Shown: piece by piece, positions 24,901 to 37,243 of the stretch
Position numbering within the stretch: position 1 is the stretch's first letter
How the letters are laid out: each line of letters opens with the position of its first letter
Assembly (NCBI GenBank): GCA_017163975.1
Contig: JAFFSR010000239.1
Location: 310,001 to 374,000, forward strand
Direction of reading: 5' to 3'
DNA length: 64,000 nt
From: Anastatus disparis
Lineage: Eukaryota > Arthropoda > Insecta > Hymenoptera > Eupelmidae
The notes under the pieces: model-generated
The model's database searches: none
Seen by the model: the letters and a program-made list of their open reading frames with translations, nothing else
What the model was told of the DNA's origin: nothing
Translations under genes and position numbers: made by a program

Positions 24901-25337
24901 TTTAGTCATGCTTGATCACTTTGTTTTATAATATCACAAAATCTTTATAACATTTTAATATCTAAATTCTCTAATCAAAATGCTTTGAATAATATTAAGA
25001 ATGTAAATTTAATGCATATTTTATTTCTGTTTGCATAAAAATTTGATGTGTAAATTAGCATGATTAACTTTGAATTTTTCAAAATTATTAATAGTTTTAT
25101 GCAAATAAGCATTGCTATACCCTCTATAATAAGAGTTAGAGCTAACAGTTGTTTGCTGATCACATGGCTTTTTTTTGTTTTTGTGTGTGTAGGGGTAAAG
25201 CCCGTGCAAAACTACGGCATTCTGATTCTGATTGGTATTTTGTCCGAGCAGATTCGCGTCAGAGAGCGAGGATTCACGAGAACGAGGAAGAGGAGGAGGA
25301 GGAGGAGATGGAGAATTTCCGATCATCCCATAAATGA
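21968..25337 (+). CDS. CCPG1/PBXIP1-like single-pass membrane protein (candidate ER-phagy receptor)
   Basis: Six coding exons: 21968-22141, 22375-22590, 22770-22953, 23037-23406, 23481-24473 and 25193-25337, joining in frame to 693 aa. The cytosolic N-terminus has an acidic-preceded W-T-I-I (residues 22-25), a LIR-type ATG8-binding motif, and SDDVSIL (83-89), resembling the FIP200-binding FIR motifs of vertebrate CCPG1. One hydrophobic segment follows at about 135-154 with no signal peptide, then a coiled coil (about 160-200), a helical region, and a long Lys/Asn/Asp/Glu-rich low-complexity tract (about 400-580). The last exon gives a compact end with WYFVRADSRQRAR before a polyglutamate run. 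Known CCPG1 is an ER-resident autophagy receptor with this layout; assigning that role here is inference from motif order. PBXIP1 is the main alternative. Confidence 0.72.
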
Positions 25338-26888
25338 CGGTGTGCCAATGACGATGAATGTTTGCATTCTCAAGGATACAAGGGAGATACTTTAAAAAAA
25401 CGAGTGTTAAGGCGAGTCGGTCGCACCTGGGATTTTTTATACTCGAAATATAAAAAATATTTCTTAAAAGGAAAAAAAAATTGATCGAACTTTTATTTAA
25501 ACAATTATTAAAAAAATAATTGGGCCATAAGAGAAAAACATTCACACGACACTCATACCACCGCGTATTTCATATATTTACATTTTTACCAAGATCCGTA
25601 ATAGCAGAGTATTATAAAGTGATAAGAAGAATTGTATTTTGTTGTTTAAATTATTTTTAAAAATAAGTTGCTTAACTAATATCTTATTTACATTGAGGAA
25701 TATTACATTGAAATTTAGAAAATATTTTTATTTATTCAATCGTGAAGTCAAAGGTTTTTAAAAATTTTTCTTTTTTATTTTACTTTTTATTATTTTTGGA
25801 CAATAATAAAATTAATATTCTAAAATACTTGAAATGGAAGTTTTGAAACGCAAATAGACTAAACAAATTTTTTAATGATAAAATATAATAAACATTTTTT
25901 ATACTTATAATAAAATAATTATAACTCTGATCAAATGAACACTTTTTTCTATTTTTCTTTAACACAAAATATTCAATTGAAACACCAAAAATTTAACATT
26001 AATTTTATATAAATCAATCAATAATTTTTTCATCTTTTTACATTTAATTACCATATTTCAGGCACAGATTCAAATAATGTTTGAAGTATTAAAAAATGTT
26101 TAATATACTTACAATTAATAAACATATTTTAATGTTATGTATCAAACGCGAGCATAAAATTTCTAATTTTCGAATACTGAAATAAATATTTTCTAATTTT
26201 TAATAAATTCAAATTTTAGTCTATTAAAATGACATTTTAATTTCGTATGACAATTTATATATTTATTTAGTATTGCAATAAATAAAAAATTAGTTTTAGA
26301 AAAGAAAATTTAGTTGAAGTGAAATAAAATATAAAGATAGATATTTTTGTTTCAAGTTTTTTTTGTTTATATATAGTCATATTATAAGTAACCGTTTGCT
26401 GTGAGAAAAGTAGTTATTTGTTTTTAAGTGTGAAAAGTTTTGTATATTAAAGTAATTTAAATGTATAAAAAAAATAAGAAAAGTATTATTTAAACCAAGT
26501 TGATCAGATAACCCAAAGTTGTTAAAAATCTAATAGATTGAAAATTATCATTGTGATTCACGATCATGTGAAGGATTTTTTAATCGAAAAATCCAAGCTT
26601 ATTCAAATCGACGCTTGTACAAAATCAACAATATGATTTGTAAAATTCAATAAAAGTGTTATTAAAAATATATATTTGCACTCGATAATTTTGTTCATTA
26701 TTCTATTATTTAATTAATCTCCATCCAGTGTTTAAAAAATTAATAAGATATCATTCCTCGAAAATGGGACGAATTTTATTTTTATAATGATGAAAATATA
26801 GGTTAATAATTAGTAATTTAATTTTAAAAAAATAAGAGGTTACAAAATAAAAATTTCATGATGAATACTGTAATGTTCTAAGCAAAAA
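25338..26888. other. Intergenic stretch between CCPG1-like gene and DRC10-like gene
   Basis: About 1.5 kb of AT-rich DNA containing the 3' untranslated region of the left gene and the unmarked promoter of the right one. No RNA gene or coding region was recognised. Confidence 0.6.
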
Positions 26889-29099
26889 ATGCCGAAATCG
26901 ATTATAAGTTTGACTCCAGACGAAGATTTTGAAAATAAACATAATGGCACTTTAAAAAGAAAATGCCATTTTAAAATTTCCGAGGTTCCTAATATTGAAG
27001 TAAAAATATATTTGAATAGGTTAATCGGAATCCTTGAAATTTTAATGAAAAAATTGGAATTCGCTGTAAGTTAAATTGATAATTAAAAAACTAAATATTA
27101 ATTAGCTTCTACAAAAATAATAACAATCATCTTCAAGTTCAAAAGAAATTATTAATTTTTTTTCTTATAGGCTGCACTACCCTTTATTCTTTCTGATCCG
27201 GAAGCTTTAAAAGTTTTAAAAAATGAAGAGTATAAACAAATTGATCTAGCATTTGCAAAATTTTCAAATTCTGAACAAAATTCCGAAAAAAATGTTGAAC
27301 AAAATTCCGAACAATGTTTTGAACAAAATTGTGATTGTGAACAAAATCTTGAACGATCTTCTGAACAAAATTCTGAAAAGTATATCACTCCACGTTAGTA
27401 TTTTTAGTGTTTTAATTTCTTAAAATCTTAATAATTAAATTTATCATTGATTAAAGGTTTGTAAAAATACAAATTTTCTCCAATACCCATTATTACTAAA
27501 TGAAGAAAAAAAATATTTTGTAAATTTAACAGGAATAGAGATTTCAAATTGCGCAAAATCTATCGAAGACGAAGATGCTTGCTCTTGTTGTTATGGATCC
27601 TCCGGAATATCCTGTGAAACTGAGAAAGACAATACACATGTTTACAATGCTATTGAAGTACAAATAAATTTTACCTAATTAATCTTAATAGTTTCAAAAA
27701 ATTTTAAACATTAAATCATCTATAAATCAGAGAAAATAATGTTATTAGAAAGAAAATCATTTATTCTTTTTATCGCGTATAAAAAAAACAATTTTTTAAT
27801 TCTTATTTATACATATGTTTAAATTTGAATAAAATTCCTTGAATTTAGATCTTATCTTCTTATCCGTCTATTTGTCTACTTGCAAAAGAATACCGAAACG
27901 ACATATCGGACGCAGCATTAAATTTTCTTCGGCAAGTCAAATATTTTATGGAGTATGTCATTTCTATAAGTCGGTCAATGCCGATTGAAGTGAGAGAAAA
28001 AGAACTTAATTTTCGTAATGTGTGCAATAAAATCGAAGAGTCGAAACGTGATATTGATGGTAATACTTGCCGTGAAGACGCTATTGCGCATGTTGACTCA
28101 ATTATATTTTAACGTCAATTCACATTCATATTGATATTATTAGTTTGATTAATTAACAATCAATTTTCTAGAATTGATGATATGTTTGGAGAATCAAAAA
28201 TATAGACATCATGAGGAAAAAAGTCAATTGTTTAAAGAACTTAATGAAGCAATGAGTATGTGGCAAAAAATTAATGATGATTTTAATAATGAGATTGATA
28301 AAACACGGTATAAAATAAAGATAAAATATTTTATTCATCCGGTAAATAAAAAAAAGTATTTTCATTTAATTTTACTTTTTTTTAGAAATGATTCGGAAAA
28401 TAATTTAGCTAAGTCCCTTGAAGAATTTAACGAAAGAATGAACGAAAATCAAGAAGCATTAGAAAACTTGAAACTTCAAGTGGAAGCAGATATTGCTAAA
28501 AATATCAAAAGGGAACAAGATCTTCATAAGAGAAAGTATGTTTTTTTCTTTTTTTTTTAAGAATGTCCAAAAATAATGTTATTATCTCAAAATATTAAAC
28601 TAACTGCAGGTTTAAAAAAGAATCACAATTGTCGTCATTAATAATGAAATTTGATACGGAAATGAACGAGAGACAAGAAATTTATAATGAAGTAATGGGA
28701 CGATTTAAATTAGTTGACGCAGATAGGTTGCAATTAGAGGTCATAAGAATTTTTTCGCAATATTTTGTTAGTCTCTTTTTAGATTTTTTTAACTTGAATT
28801 GATTTTTAAATAATTTAGGAGGAAATGGAGGAGCAGAGACAGATTTATGATGGTATCATAAGAGAAAGAGAGGAGAAAGAATTTGAAGAGTACAGAGAAA
28901 AATATGAGAAATTTGTGACCAATAGATCTGCTAGAATAATTCAACGCTGGTGGCGCAAAATTTGGGCTAAGAGGAAAAGGAGGAGGAGAAGGGTTGTTAT
29001 AAGAATCACAATCAAAAGTTTTAATTTACATATTTTAATTTTTTATAAATTAACAATCATTCTTTTTTTATTTTTTAGGGCAAGAAGAAGAAGAAGTAA
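26889..29099 (+). CDS. Dynein regulatory complex subunit with IQ motif (DRC10/IQCD-like)
   Basis: Likely part of the nexin-dynein regulatory complex linking axonemal doublets. Nine coding exons: 26889-27065, 27171-27393, 27533-27657, 27849-28059, 28172-28307, 28386-28535, 28610-28739, 28819-28992 and 29079-29099, giving 448 aa, close to human IQCD length. The N-terminal helical block (NRLIGILEILMKKLEF) resembles the DRC10 opening. Long coiled coils cover about 180-420. One IQ-type motif (ARIIQRWWRKIWAKRKR, about 421-437) sits near the end, and the protein ends in a GKKKKK tail common in axoneme proteins. Exon 2 contains a Glu-Gln-Asn/Ser repeat insertion. Donors at 28740 (GTCATA) and 28993 (GTTGTT) are weak. 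DRC9/IQCG, which also ends in an IQ motif, is the main alternative. The dynein heavy chain starts 397 bp downstream on the same strand. Confidence 0.75.
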
Positions 29100-29495
29100 T
29101 TTGAAAATTTCAATTAATAGCCAGCGGATAACAATGATTTTTAATGTTTTTTTATCAACATTAGAAAATTTTAAGTACAATCCATTTTTACAATTTTTAA
29201 TAATTATATATATATATATATATAATTATATGATATGAATATGAATAAAAGAATGTCATGAAAATCGAAATTTTAAATGTTTATCACCAACTTCACTTAA
29301 TCAAGTAAATGTATGTCACGTAAATAAACGACATACATAATTTACGTATTAATGTAACAAATAAAGACTTAACTTAAAAAAAATAATCTTAAATAAAAAA
29401 AAAGTTAAAAAAAAACAGTATGCAATGTAATTTTAATTTAATTAGACAATAAGTTAAATTTAAGTAAATCGAAAGTGTAAATAAACTCGCGCACA
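29100..29495 (+). promoter_or_regulatory. Dhc93AB: Short gap between DRC10-like gene and Dhc93AB
   Basis: This 396-bp gap must hold the 3' end of the DRC gene and probably the dynein promoter. It contains a TA microsatellite (about 29205-29224) and two interleaved inverted repeats: ATGTATGTC/GACATACAT (29309-29338) and ACGTAAAT/ATTTACGT (about 29317-29347). No clear RFX X-box was found by eye. Confidence 0.45.
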
Positions 29496-32400
29496 ATGGA
29501 GGATGACGATAGAACTGATCCAGATCCGTGTTTCAATTTTATCTTACAATATTTGTTCAAAACAAATAAAATGAAAATAGATGTATGGAATGCTATGAAA
29601 GAAAATAATCAATATAAGGTAAGACACCTTTAGGATGGTACCACCTTATGATAACTTTTAGCAAATCAACGTCATCATAAACACCGTGTTTCAGCTGTAT
29701 ATTCCATGCTTTTATCTTTTACGTTTATACATTATTAACTTATTTTTATAATTCTATGTTTATCTTTGGACATTAATCAATTAATAAATTAATTAAAAAT
29801 AGTACGTTAATCGTATCTTTATTTTTTGTTTTGAATTCTAATAAACATAAAAATAAATACAATTATTATTAACTATTGATGTATTCATAAAAATTATAAA
29901 GTTTTCTTTCATTAAAAAATAAAAATGCTTTGATAAATAATTTTCTTTTTAATTTTAGCAAACCATACAAAATTTCTTCGACACACCTATGGAAAACATG
30001 TTGTTAATAGAAGTGGCTCCACTTGGTGGTCTAATACCTTTTAGCTTTGTACAATTAAATTTTAAAACGAAATACGCATATTTTTTGAGAAGAATTGCCG
30101 TTCAAATAACGGATCAAAATATTAAAGATGTTCTGGTATTTGGTGAATTTCCATCAAGATCTTTTGATGATTTAGCTCAAGTTGTTGAAGAGGTAAGATG
30201 ATTAGAAAATTTTTTTTCAGGGCAGTTTGACCATAATTCAAATTTTAGTCGCATTTGAATCTACAAAATTATTATGAGAAATAAGTTTTAATGAAAAATA
30301 TTTTAAGGTTTTTATCCCAGTTCTAACATATCCAGGCGACAACGTCGAGTGGCCAGAAGTTGTTACTGAAGATGTGAAAAAACATACTTATGAACTTCGT
30401 AATATAATATGTCAGGTATTTAACTTAAGACTTTTTCAACGCTATAAAAAATATCTTTATTCACTTCTTGCCTTTATTTTCTTTAAATAACCCTCCAATT
30501 TCGGTAGTACTTGATAAACGCTTTAAAAATTATTCAAAATATTTTTGCCAAAAAAAAAAATAGAGCTAAGATTTAATAAAAATATTAATAAAAATAATAA
30601 TAAAGTTAACGAAAAAAGGTGCGAAGTAAAATAAGCGGAGATACGATGTTGCCAATGCCAATGGGTACAGAACAAATATTCGGTGACGGTCCAGTATCGC
30701 CGTATCTAAAACGTAACATCGAAGAAATCGTCATTAAATGGGCAGAATATATAAGGGAAGTACTCGCTGAGGACAGCAGTCAAATATTGGAAGTTGAAAA
30801 ATATCCTCTACCTAGGGCTGGTATCTTTGATTTTCATTTTCGTTTTTTCTCAATCTTGTATATTTAAAAGCTATATGGTTGGTTTATGTTTGATTTTTAT
30901 TTTACTTTCGACATTTAGAATTCACATTTTGGAGGAAGAGATTGAAAAACATTGAATCGATTTACGAACAATTAAAAGATCCTAGAGTTAAACGAATGGC
31001 ATATATATTAGAACAATCAAAAAGTTCTTATTTACAAGGATTACAGAATATTTTTAAAGACGTTGTTGCTGGTAAGATTGATTAAGTATTTTATTACTCT
31101 AAAAAAAACTTTGATCTTTCTTTAATCCAATCTGCTGCTATAAGAATTTATTAAAAAAATCTTTTTATTTCTTTATTTCTTTATATCTTTTATATTAAAA
31201 TATAGATTGATATAAATCCATTTAATTTTGAACGGATAGTTAAAATAATCTTCAATATTAATAAATGAAATTACGAATTACTTAAAAAATAAGAATCATA
31301 TAGGGTATGTGTCCCACTTTCTATGCCTGAACTTAATTCTGGGCTTTACTAACATTTTAAATAGAAAGCACAGAATTAAGTTGAGGCATAGAAACTGGGA
31401 CACATGCCCTAATTAGAGAAAAAATAAACTAATAAAGATGATTTTATATAAAGGTGGTTTTATTTTATTTTTGAAAAAATAAAAAAAACATTAATCTTTT
31501 ATTTATTTTTTTTAAATAAAAAAGATTACGATATAAATATGGCAGCAAATATAATTATACTAATATATAATTAAACTTAAAAAAAAAGGAAAAAAACGAT
31601 GAAACAATTGGTTTATTTGTTACAGCTGTGATCGAAGCACGCGACGTTTGTCTTCATTTGCTACCACTTGAAAAATATTTCTCGGAAATTGAAATGGAAT
31701 CCAATTTTCCATTAATCCAACCGAAATTAAAACCAATGATGCATTGCATCTGTTTGACATGGTCACGTTCCAAATACTATTGCAAAAGTACACGTATTGT
31801 TACTCTCTTCAAAGAGCTTAGCAATTTACTTGTACTAGTGGTAAGAACATAAAATTAAATTTTTTTCAAACATTATTTTTATTATAACAATTAAACATCG
31901 TTGAACGTATCGTATAAATTGAAAAAAGGGTACGGAATACATAGACCCACGCTCGCTATTCCAAGGCGAAGGTGAGGATAGTTTAAAGCGACTTATTCGT
32001 GGTATTCAAACAGTTGAAAGATTTCAACAAGTTTTTGAAACTTTTCGAGGCAAAGTCACAGGTTATTTTAAAGGACGTGAACCAGTTGGCTGGACCTTTC
32101 ATGAAAAATTAACGTTTGGCAGACTAATTATTTTTTTAAAGCGTGCTAAGCAACTAAAGGTTTTAACGTTTTCTTTAATTTTATTATTACTTTAACATTA
32201 TTTTCATTTTAACTGATGTCACTGTTAGAAATGAATTTAAAAATATATGAAGTTTAAAAAAATACTTGCAGAACCTTTTAGAGATCGGACAAGAGTACAT
32301 GAAATTGGAAAAAATTGAAATTGCTGGCTTGCGCGGTAAAGAGCTTGGTCCAATGATTTTGGATATTTTTGAAATATTCACAAAGTATTACAGTGAATTT

Positions 32401-35400
32401 TCAAATGTCAGTTACGATATGCTGTTACCAGAAGATCCTAGTTTTGATGAGGATGTAAAAATTTTTTTAGCAAGAGTAAGTGGTATTGGTTTACATTCAC
32501 TTTTAAAATGTTTTGAATTATTTGTCAATATTTCCATTTGACCAATTACCACAATTTCATTTTAAAAATTTAACTCAAGGTCGAAGAATATGATAGACGA
32601 TTAGGATCAATTTTGCACATCGCATTTTCAGAATGTCACACTATAGAGAGCATATACAAATTTAATATAAATATTGGAACTATAACGACGAGACCGATAA
32701 TTTTCCGGCAGTTATGGCCTTTCTATGAGAATCTCATGAAATTATTACACGATGAATTGGACACGGCCAAGGTAGAAGATTAATTTTTAAAATAACGATT
32801 TTATTTCTATAAATATTATTAAAATTTTGAAAAAATATGTCCTATTCGATATGATAAATTAAAAAAAAAAATTTTCAAATTGTCAATCGATGAATTTCCA
32901 GATAATCCTAGATGAAAATTTAGAGCTATACCAAAACGCGGGTTTCATGATTGTCGATGAAGGTTTTCCCCCAGTGGCTGGTGGATTAAACTTTTTTAAA
33001 AAATTACGCGAGCGAACTGATAAACCAATCGAGTGGGTAACAAGTGTTGATCATCCGTTAGTTCATTCGAACTCAATGACGCAAGCACACAATAAACACG
33101 ATCAGCTCAAAGTAAGATCGATATATTCTTATAAAATAATTTTTAAATACAAAAACGCTTTTGTTAACGATTTTTTTATTATTTTTATATTACAAAGAAA
33201 TTAATAGCTGCAAGCGAAGTGGAGATATTTGAAAAATGGTGTGAAAAGGTACCCGATCTAGTAGAAAATGGCTTGTCGCAAACTCTTTTTAACATAAGCG
33301 AGGATAGAATATTGGAAGCAAATTTGGACGAAGATTTAATGATGGTTATAAAAGAAGCAAGATACATGATTATGATTTTAGATAAAACGGATCTGCCACC
33401 AGAGGCATTGGACGTTTTTACAAGAGTCTCGTATTTCATCGATAATCATATAAAGCTCAATTATATTGCGGAATGGTTAGTTGAAGTTTAGGAATTAAAT
33501 TTGCAGTTAAAAAGATAATGTTACTTCTATAGAATATAAAGTGTATAAAAAAAAACTAATTCTTATTGATAAAAAAATTTTTTTAAATAAAGGTTTGACA
33601 AAATAAACGTCAGCACATCGGAGGTTGAAATATTTTTGATTAAAGAAGAATTAGAAGCCATAAACGAGCTTATAGATTTAGGACAAGAGAATTATACTTG
33701 GAATTCATCTGGTAATTAAATTTTTTTTAAATACCTTATTATAATCAAAATTTTCTGTTTGATTTTAATTTTTAATTTAATTTAACTATTTTCTAAATTT
33801 TAATGTATAGAAGTAACAGAATACGTTGACAAATTACACGATATGGTCGGTAGTTTGTACCGTCGCGTCATGCGTGCGCAAACAAATTTAGAAACGATAC
33901 GAAAACAATTAGAATCATGGGCTACCGTACCAATAATTACACGAAGAGATGGGAAAAAGAAAGAATTACTATCTCTAGCTGATAAAAAAGACGTATTTGA
34001 AAAACGTTATAGGCTCATTGCAAGTGATGCCGAAGAATTAGAGCGAGTATTAGAAGAAAATTACAAATTATACTTTGATCTGATGCCCGAAGAACTTGAA
34101 GAAGAAGGTAAGATTTTTATTAAGATTTTCGAAATTCAGTAATAACTTGTTTAAAAAAAAAAATATTAATCGAAAAAAATTGTAATTCACGATTTTCTAT
34201 CATACAGGAGAGTCATCAGGAGAGGAAGAAGAAGGTGAAGAATCGAGGTAAAATATTTTATTAATCTTTCATTTATAATGAGAAAATTATCTAAGGTAAA
34301 ATTCTTTAAATTGTTAAAATAATTTTGATTTTTCTAATATTTAAAATAAATATTGAAAAAGGCTAAGAGTTAATGTTTATACTGAATTTTATAAATAAAA
34401 AACCGATACCAAATTTTTTATAAAATGAGCAATTGTTTACTACATTTTAACAATACAACGTTTCAAACAATTAAAATATATTCTTCTTCAAGCTACAAAC
34501 ATTTTATCTATCAAACTAAATATTTTCCTCACTTTCTTAACAGTTTTATGATTGCTTACGTAGTATAAGATTATTAAAATCTTCTAATTAAACAGAGAGG
34601 AAGACCACGGAATGGGTGATGAGATTGATGAAGGCGAAGAAGCTGGAGAAGAAGGTGATGCAGAGGATGCAATATCTTTGTCGCCATCTGAAATTCAACG
34701 ACGCGAAGAAGAAGCAGCTTTAGAAGCTGAGCGTGAAGCTGCTCGTCGTGAAAAATGGAAATCTTATCTCGCTGTTATCGATGATATTATTTCGAAAATA
34801 TTAATCAAAGCTGCTGCTACGAGGTTCGGAAAAACACATACAATTTCTTTATTTGTTTATTCAAAATATGTATAAATTTCGACTTGACAATGGAAAAATT
34901 TTTCGAAAAATTAGCATTCGTTACATACTCGTGGAAACTGATGAAAACGCTGATATCGAGCCATTATTCGAAGTCGAATTAATGCTTAATGTGTCATGGA
35001 TCGCATTTAAACCAACAATGGAAATCGAAGATCCTGAAAGTTTATATGCACTTTACGAAGAAATAATGCTTGATATTATGAGAATGGCTACTCTTATCGC
35101 TAGAGTCGATCCTGTTAAAGCGGATGAACGTGAGGTTTACACGGTAAGCGTATAAACTTTTAAAGAAATTTACTTTTTGAATATACTTTTATTTATTTAA
35201 AAAAATAAAATAAAATTTGTTTAAAAGAATTTTTTATTAAAAATTTTTACATTTTTTTCAATTATTGAAGATTTATTTGATATTAATTAATCTTTGATAT
35301 GTAATTATAAAATTAAATATTTATTTTATATTTTGCTACTTTATATTTTGTACCTCATTAGATTGATCTTGCTGAAAACGAAGATATTGTATACATGCTC

Positions 35401-37243
35401 GAAGAAACCTCGACTCGCGTTAAGAAAGCGTCGAAAGAAGCCATAGAATATGCCCAAGTAAATAACAAGCTTCTATTTCCGTACTTAAAGTTATTAGTTT
35501 AATTTTTATGTAATGCTCAACTTTAAAAAACTATAATTTTGTTTTTAGTTTTTTTCAAATATAATTATAATTTAATTAGAATTGGAACTTTTGCAATTTA
35601 CTATAGTAATATATTTGGTATTTTATAAAAAACATAATAAATGAATTGAAAAAAATTTTTTCTTGATAATTTTATACCAAAAAAAATAATTATAAATTGT
35701 ATTTTAAGAATCCTTATTCCTCGTTTTCTATTTAAGAAATTTGAAGGACAATCTTGGATATGGATGGAAGATAGAGTGCAGTATCTTGATTTATTTTTAC
35801 GTTTTGCGCGTGCACTCAATGAAGATGAAAAAGTGCGTGTAGCTCAAGCTGATCCAGGTGAAGTGTTTGAGGATTTACCCGAAGTCGAGCCTACACTCGA
35901 CGACTTTAAACGTGAATTGGATCGGTTTGCTGAACTTTATGATGAAAATAATTTGCTTGAAGATTTTTGTATTTTCGATAAATGGCTTAGAGTAAATTTG
36001 AAAACACTAAAACAGGCTATATTAAATACAATATGCAAATGGTCGAATATATTGAAGCAGTATTTGATTGATAAAGTTCATAAAAAGTATTAAATATCTT
36101 TCTATTAAATCTGTAAATAATAATATTCAATAACCACTAATAAAAATTCCGATTTAATTAGGTTAAACGATATACAACAATTTTTGGACGACGTTTTCCG
36201 AAGATTTAATGAACCAGTTGCAAATGATGATTATGATGGGCTTCTTGAATGTATTTATTATTTAAAAGAAGTTCGAGATCGAACTCCAGAGATCGATGTT
36301 ATGTTTGATCCTCTTAGGGTAAAATTCAATTTTTACTCGCAACTTTCATTATTTAATAATATTTATTCAATTAGTTATCTTTTAAACATAATTTATAGGA
36401 CATAATTGAAATGTTACGCGTGTATGATGTCGAATTCAGCGAAGAAGTTCATGATCAACTTACTATGTTACCAGAATTCTGGACCTCAATAAAAAAATTT
36501 GCAGCGCAAGTTAAACAAGTAGTGGCACCTTTACTTGCCATTCAATGTGAATGGTTGAGAAAGAAGATGGTTTATTTCGATTATCGTCAAAGAAAGCTTT
36601 TCGAAAAATTCTGGGACAACGAAGCTTTTGAGTACGTGGTAAAATTTTCAATTCAATGTAAAGCAATTTAATTAAATTCATTATAATCAATTAGTCTTCT
36701 TCTATTTATTTATTTAGTCCAGACTGCAAAGATGCGTACGGAGTGCTTGATAATGTTCAAGTAGGGATCCAGGAATTGCTAGATGAATTAGCCGAATTAA
36801 CTCGCACAGCCGGAATATTTGAGCAACCAGTTCCTGAATTCAAGGATCTGAGTCAACTACGATTACAACTTAGATATTTGAAGAATCTATGGGATTATGT
36901 AAATGTTATTTTGTCCAATATAGCTGATTGGAAAACAACTATATGGAAGAAACTCGATATCGAAGGCATAGACATGGAGTGCAAAAAGTTCACTAGAGAA
37001 CTTAGATGTTGGTTAAAACAACATTTTATCTTTTTTATTAATTTTATTACTAAATTATTATAATATTACTAGTAGATTGTATATTTTTTTCTAGTATTGG
37101 ATAAGGATGTTAAAACTTGGGAGGTGTATAAATTCATTGAAGCACAATTAAAGAATATGATGGCATCTTTAAGAGCAGTTTCAGAATTGCAAAATCCAGC
37201 AATTAGAGATAGACACTGGATGCAATTGATGGCTGAAACTCAA
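29496..37243 (+). other. Dhc93AB: Dhc93AB exons 1-22: tail (stem) domain
   Basis: Exons: 29496-29618, 29959-30192, 30308-30415, 30619-30820, 30919-31071, 31626-31840, 31929-32159, 32272-32475, 32580-32771, 32902-33111, 33198-33475, 33593-33711, 33811-34107, 34208-34247, 34596-34823, 34915-35143, 35362-35457, 35737-36086, 36162-36318, 36399-36631, 36718-37007, 37095-37243. This region dimerises heavy chains and binds intermediate chains. Exon 14 is only 40 nt. Exons 13-15 encode an acidic Glu/Gly/Asp-rich insert at about 850-890. For exon 20 the donor is taken at GTACGT (36632), because only this keeps the next exon in frame (F-D-P-D-C-K). Exon 21 donor GTTGGT is weak, but the frame requires it. 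Confidence 0.85.

Noticed and set aside
25021..25545. 174-codon minus-strand open frame
   Set aside because: It is the antisense shadow of the last CCPG1-like exon; its poly-proline run is the reverse of the polyglutamate-coding GAG/GAA tract.
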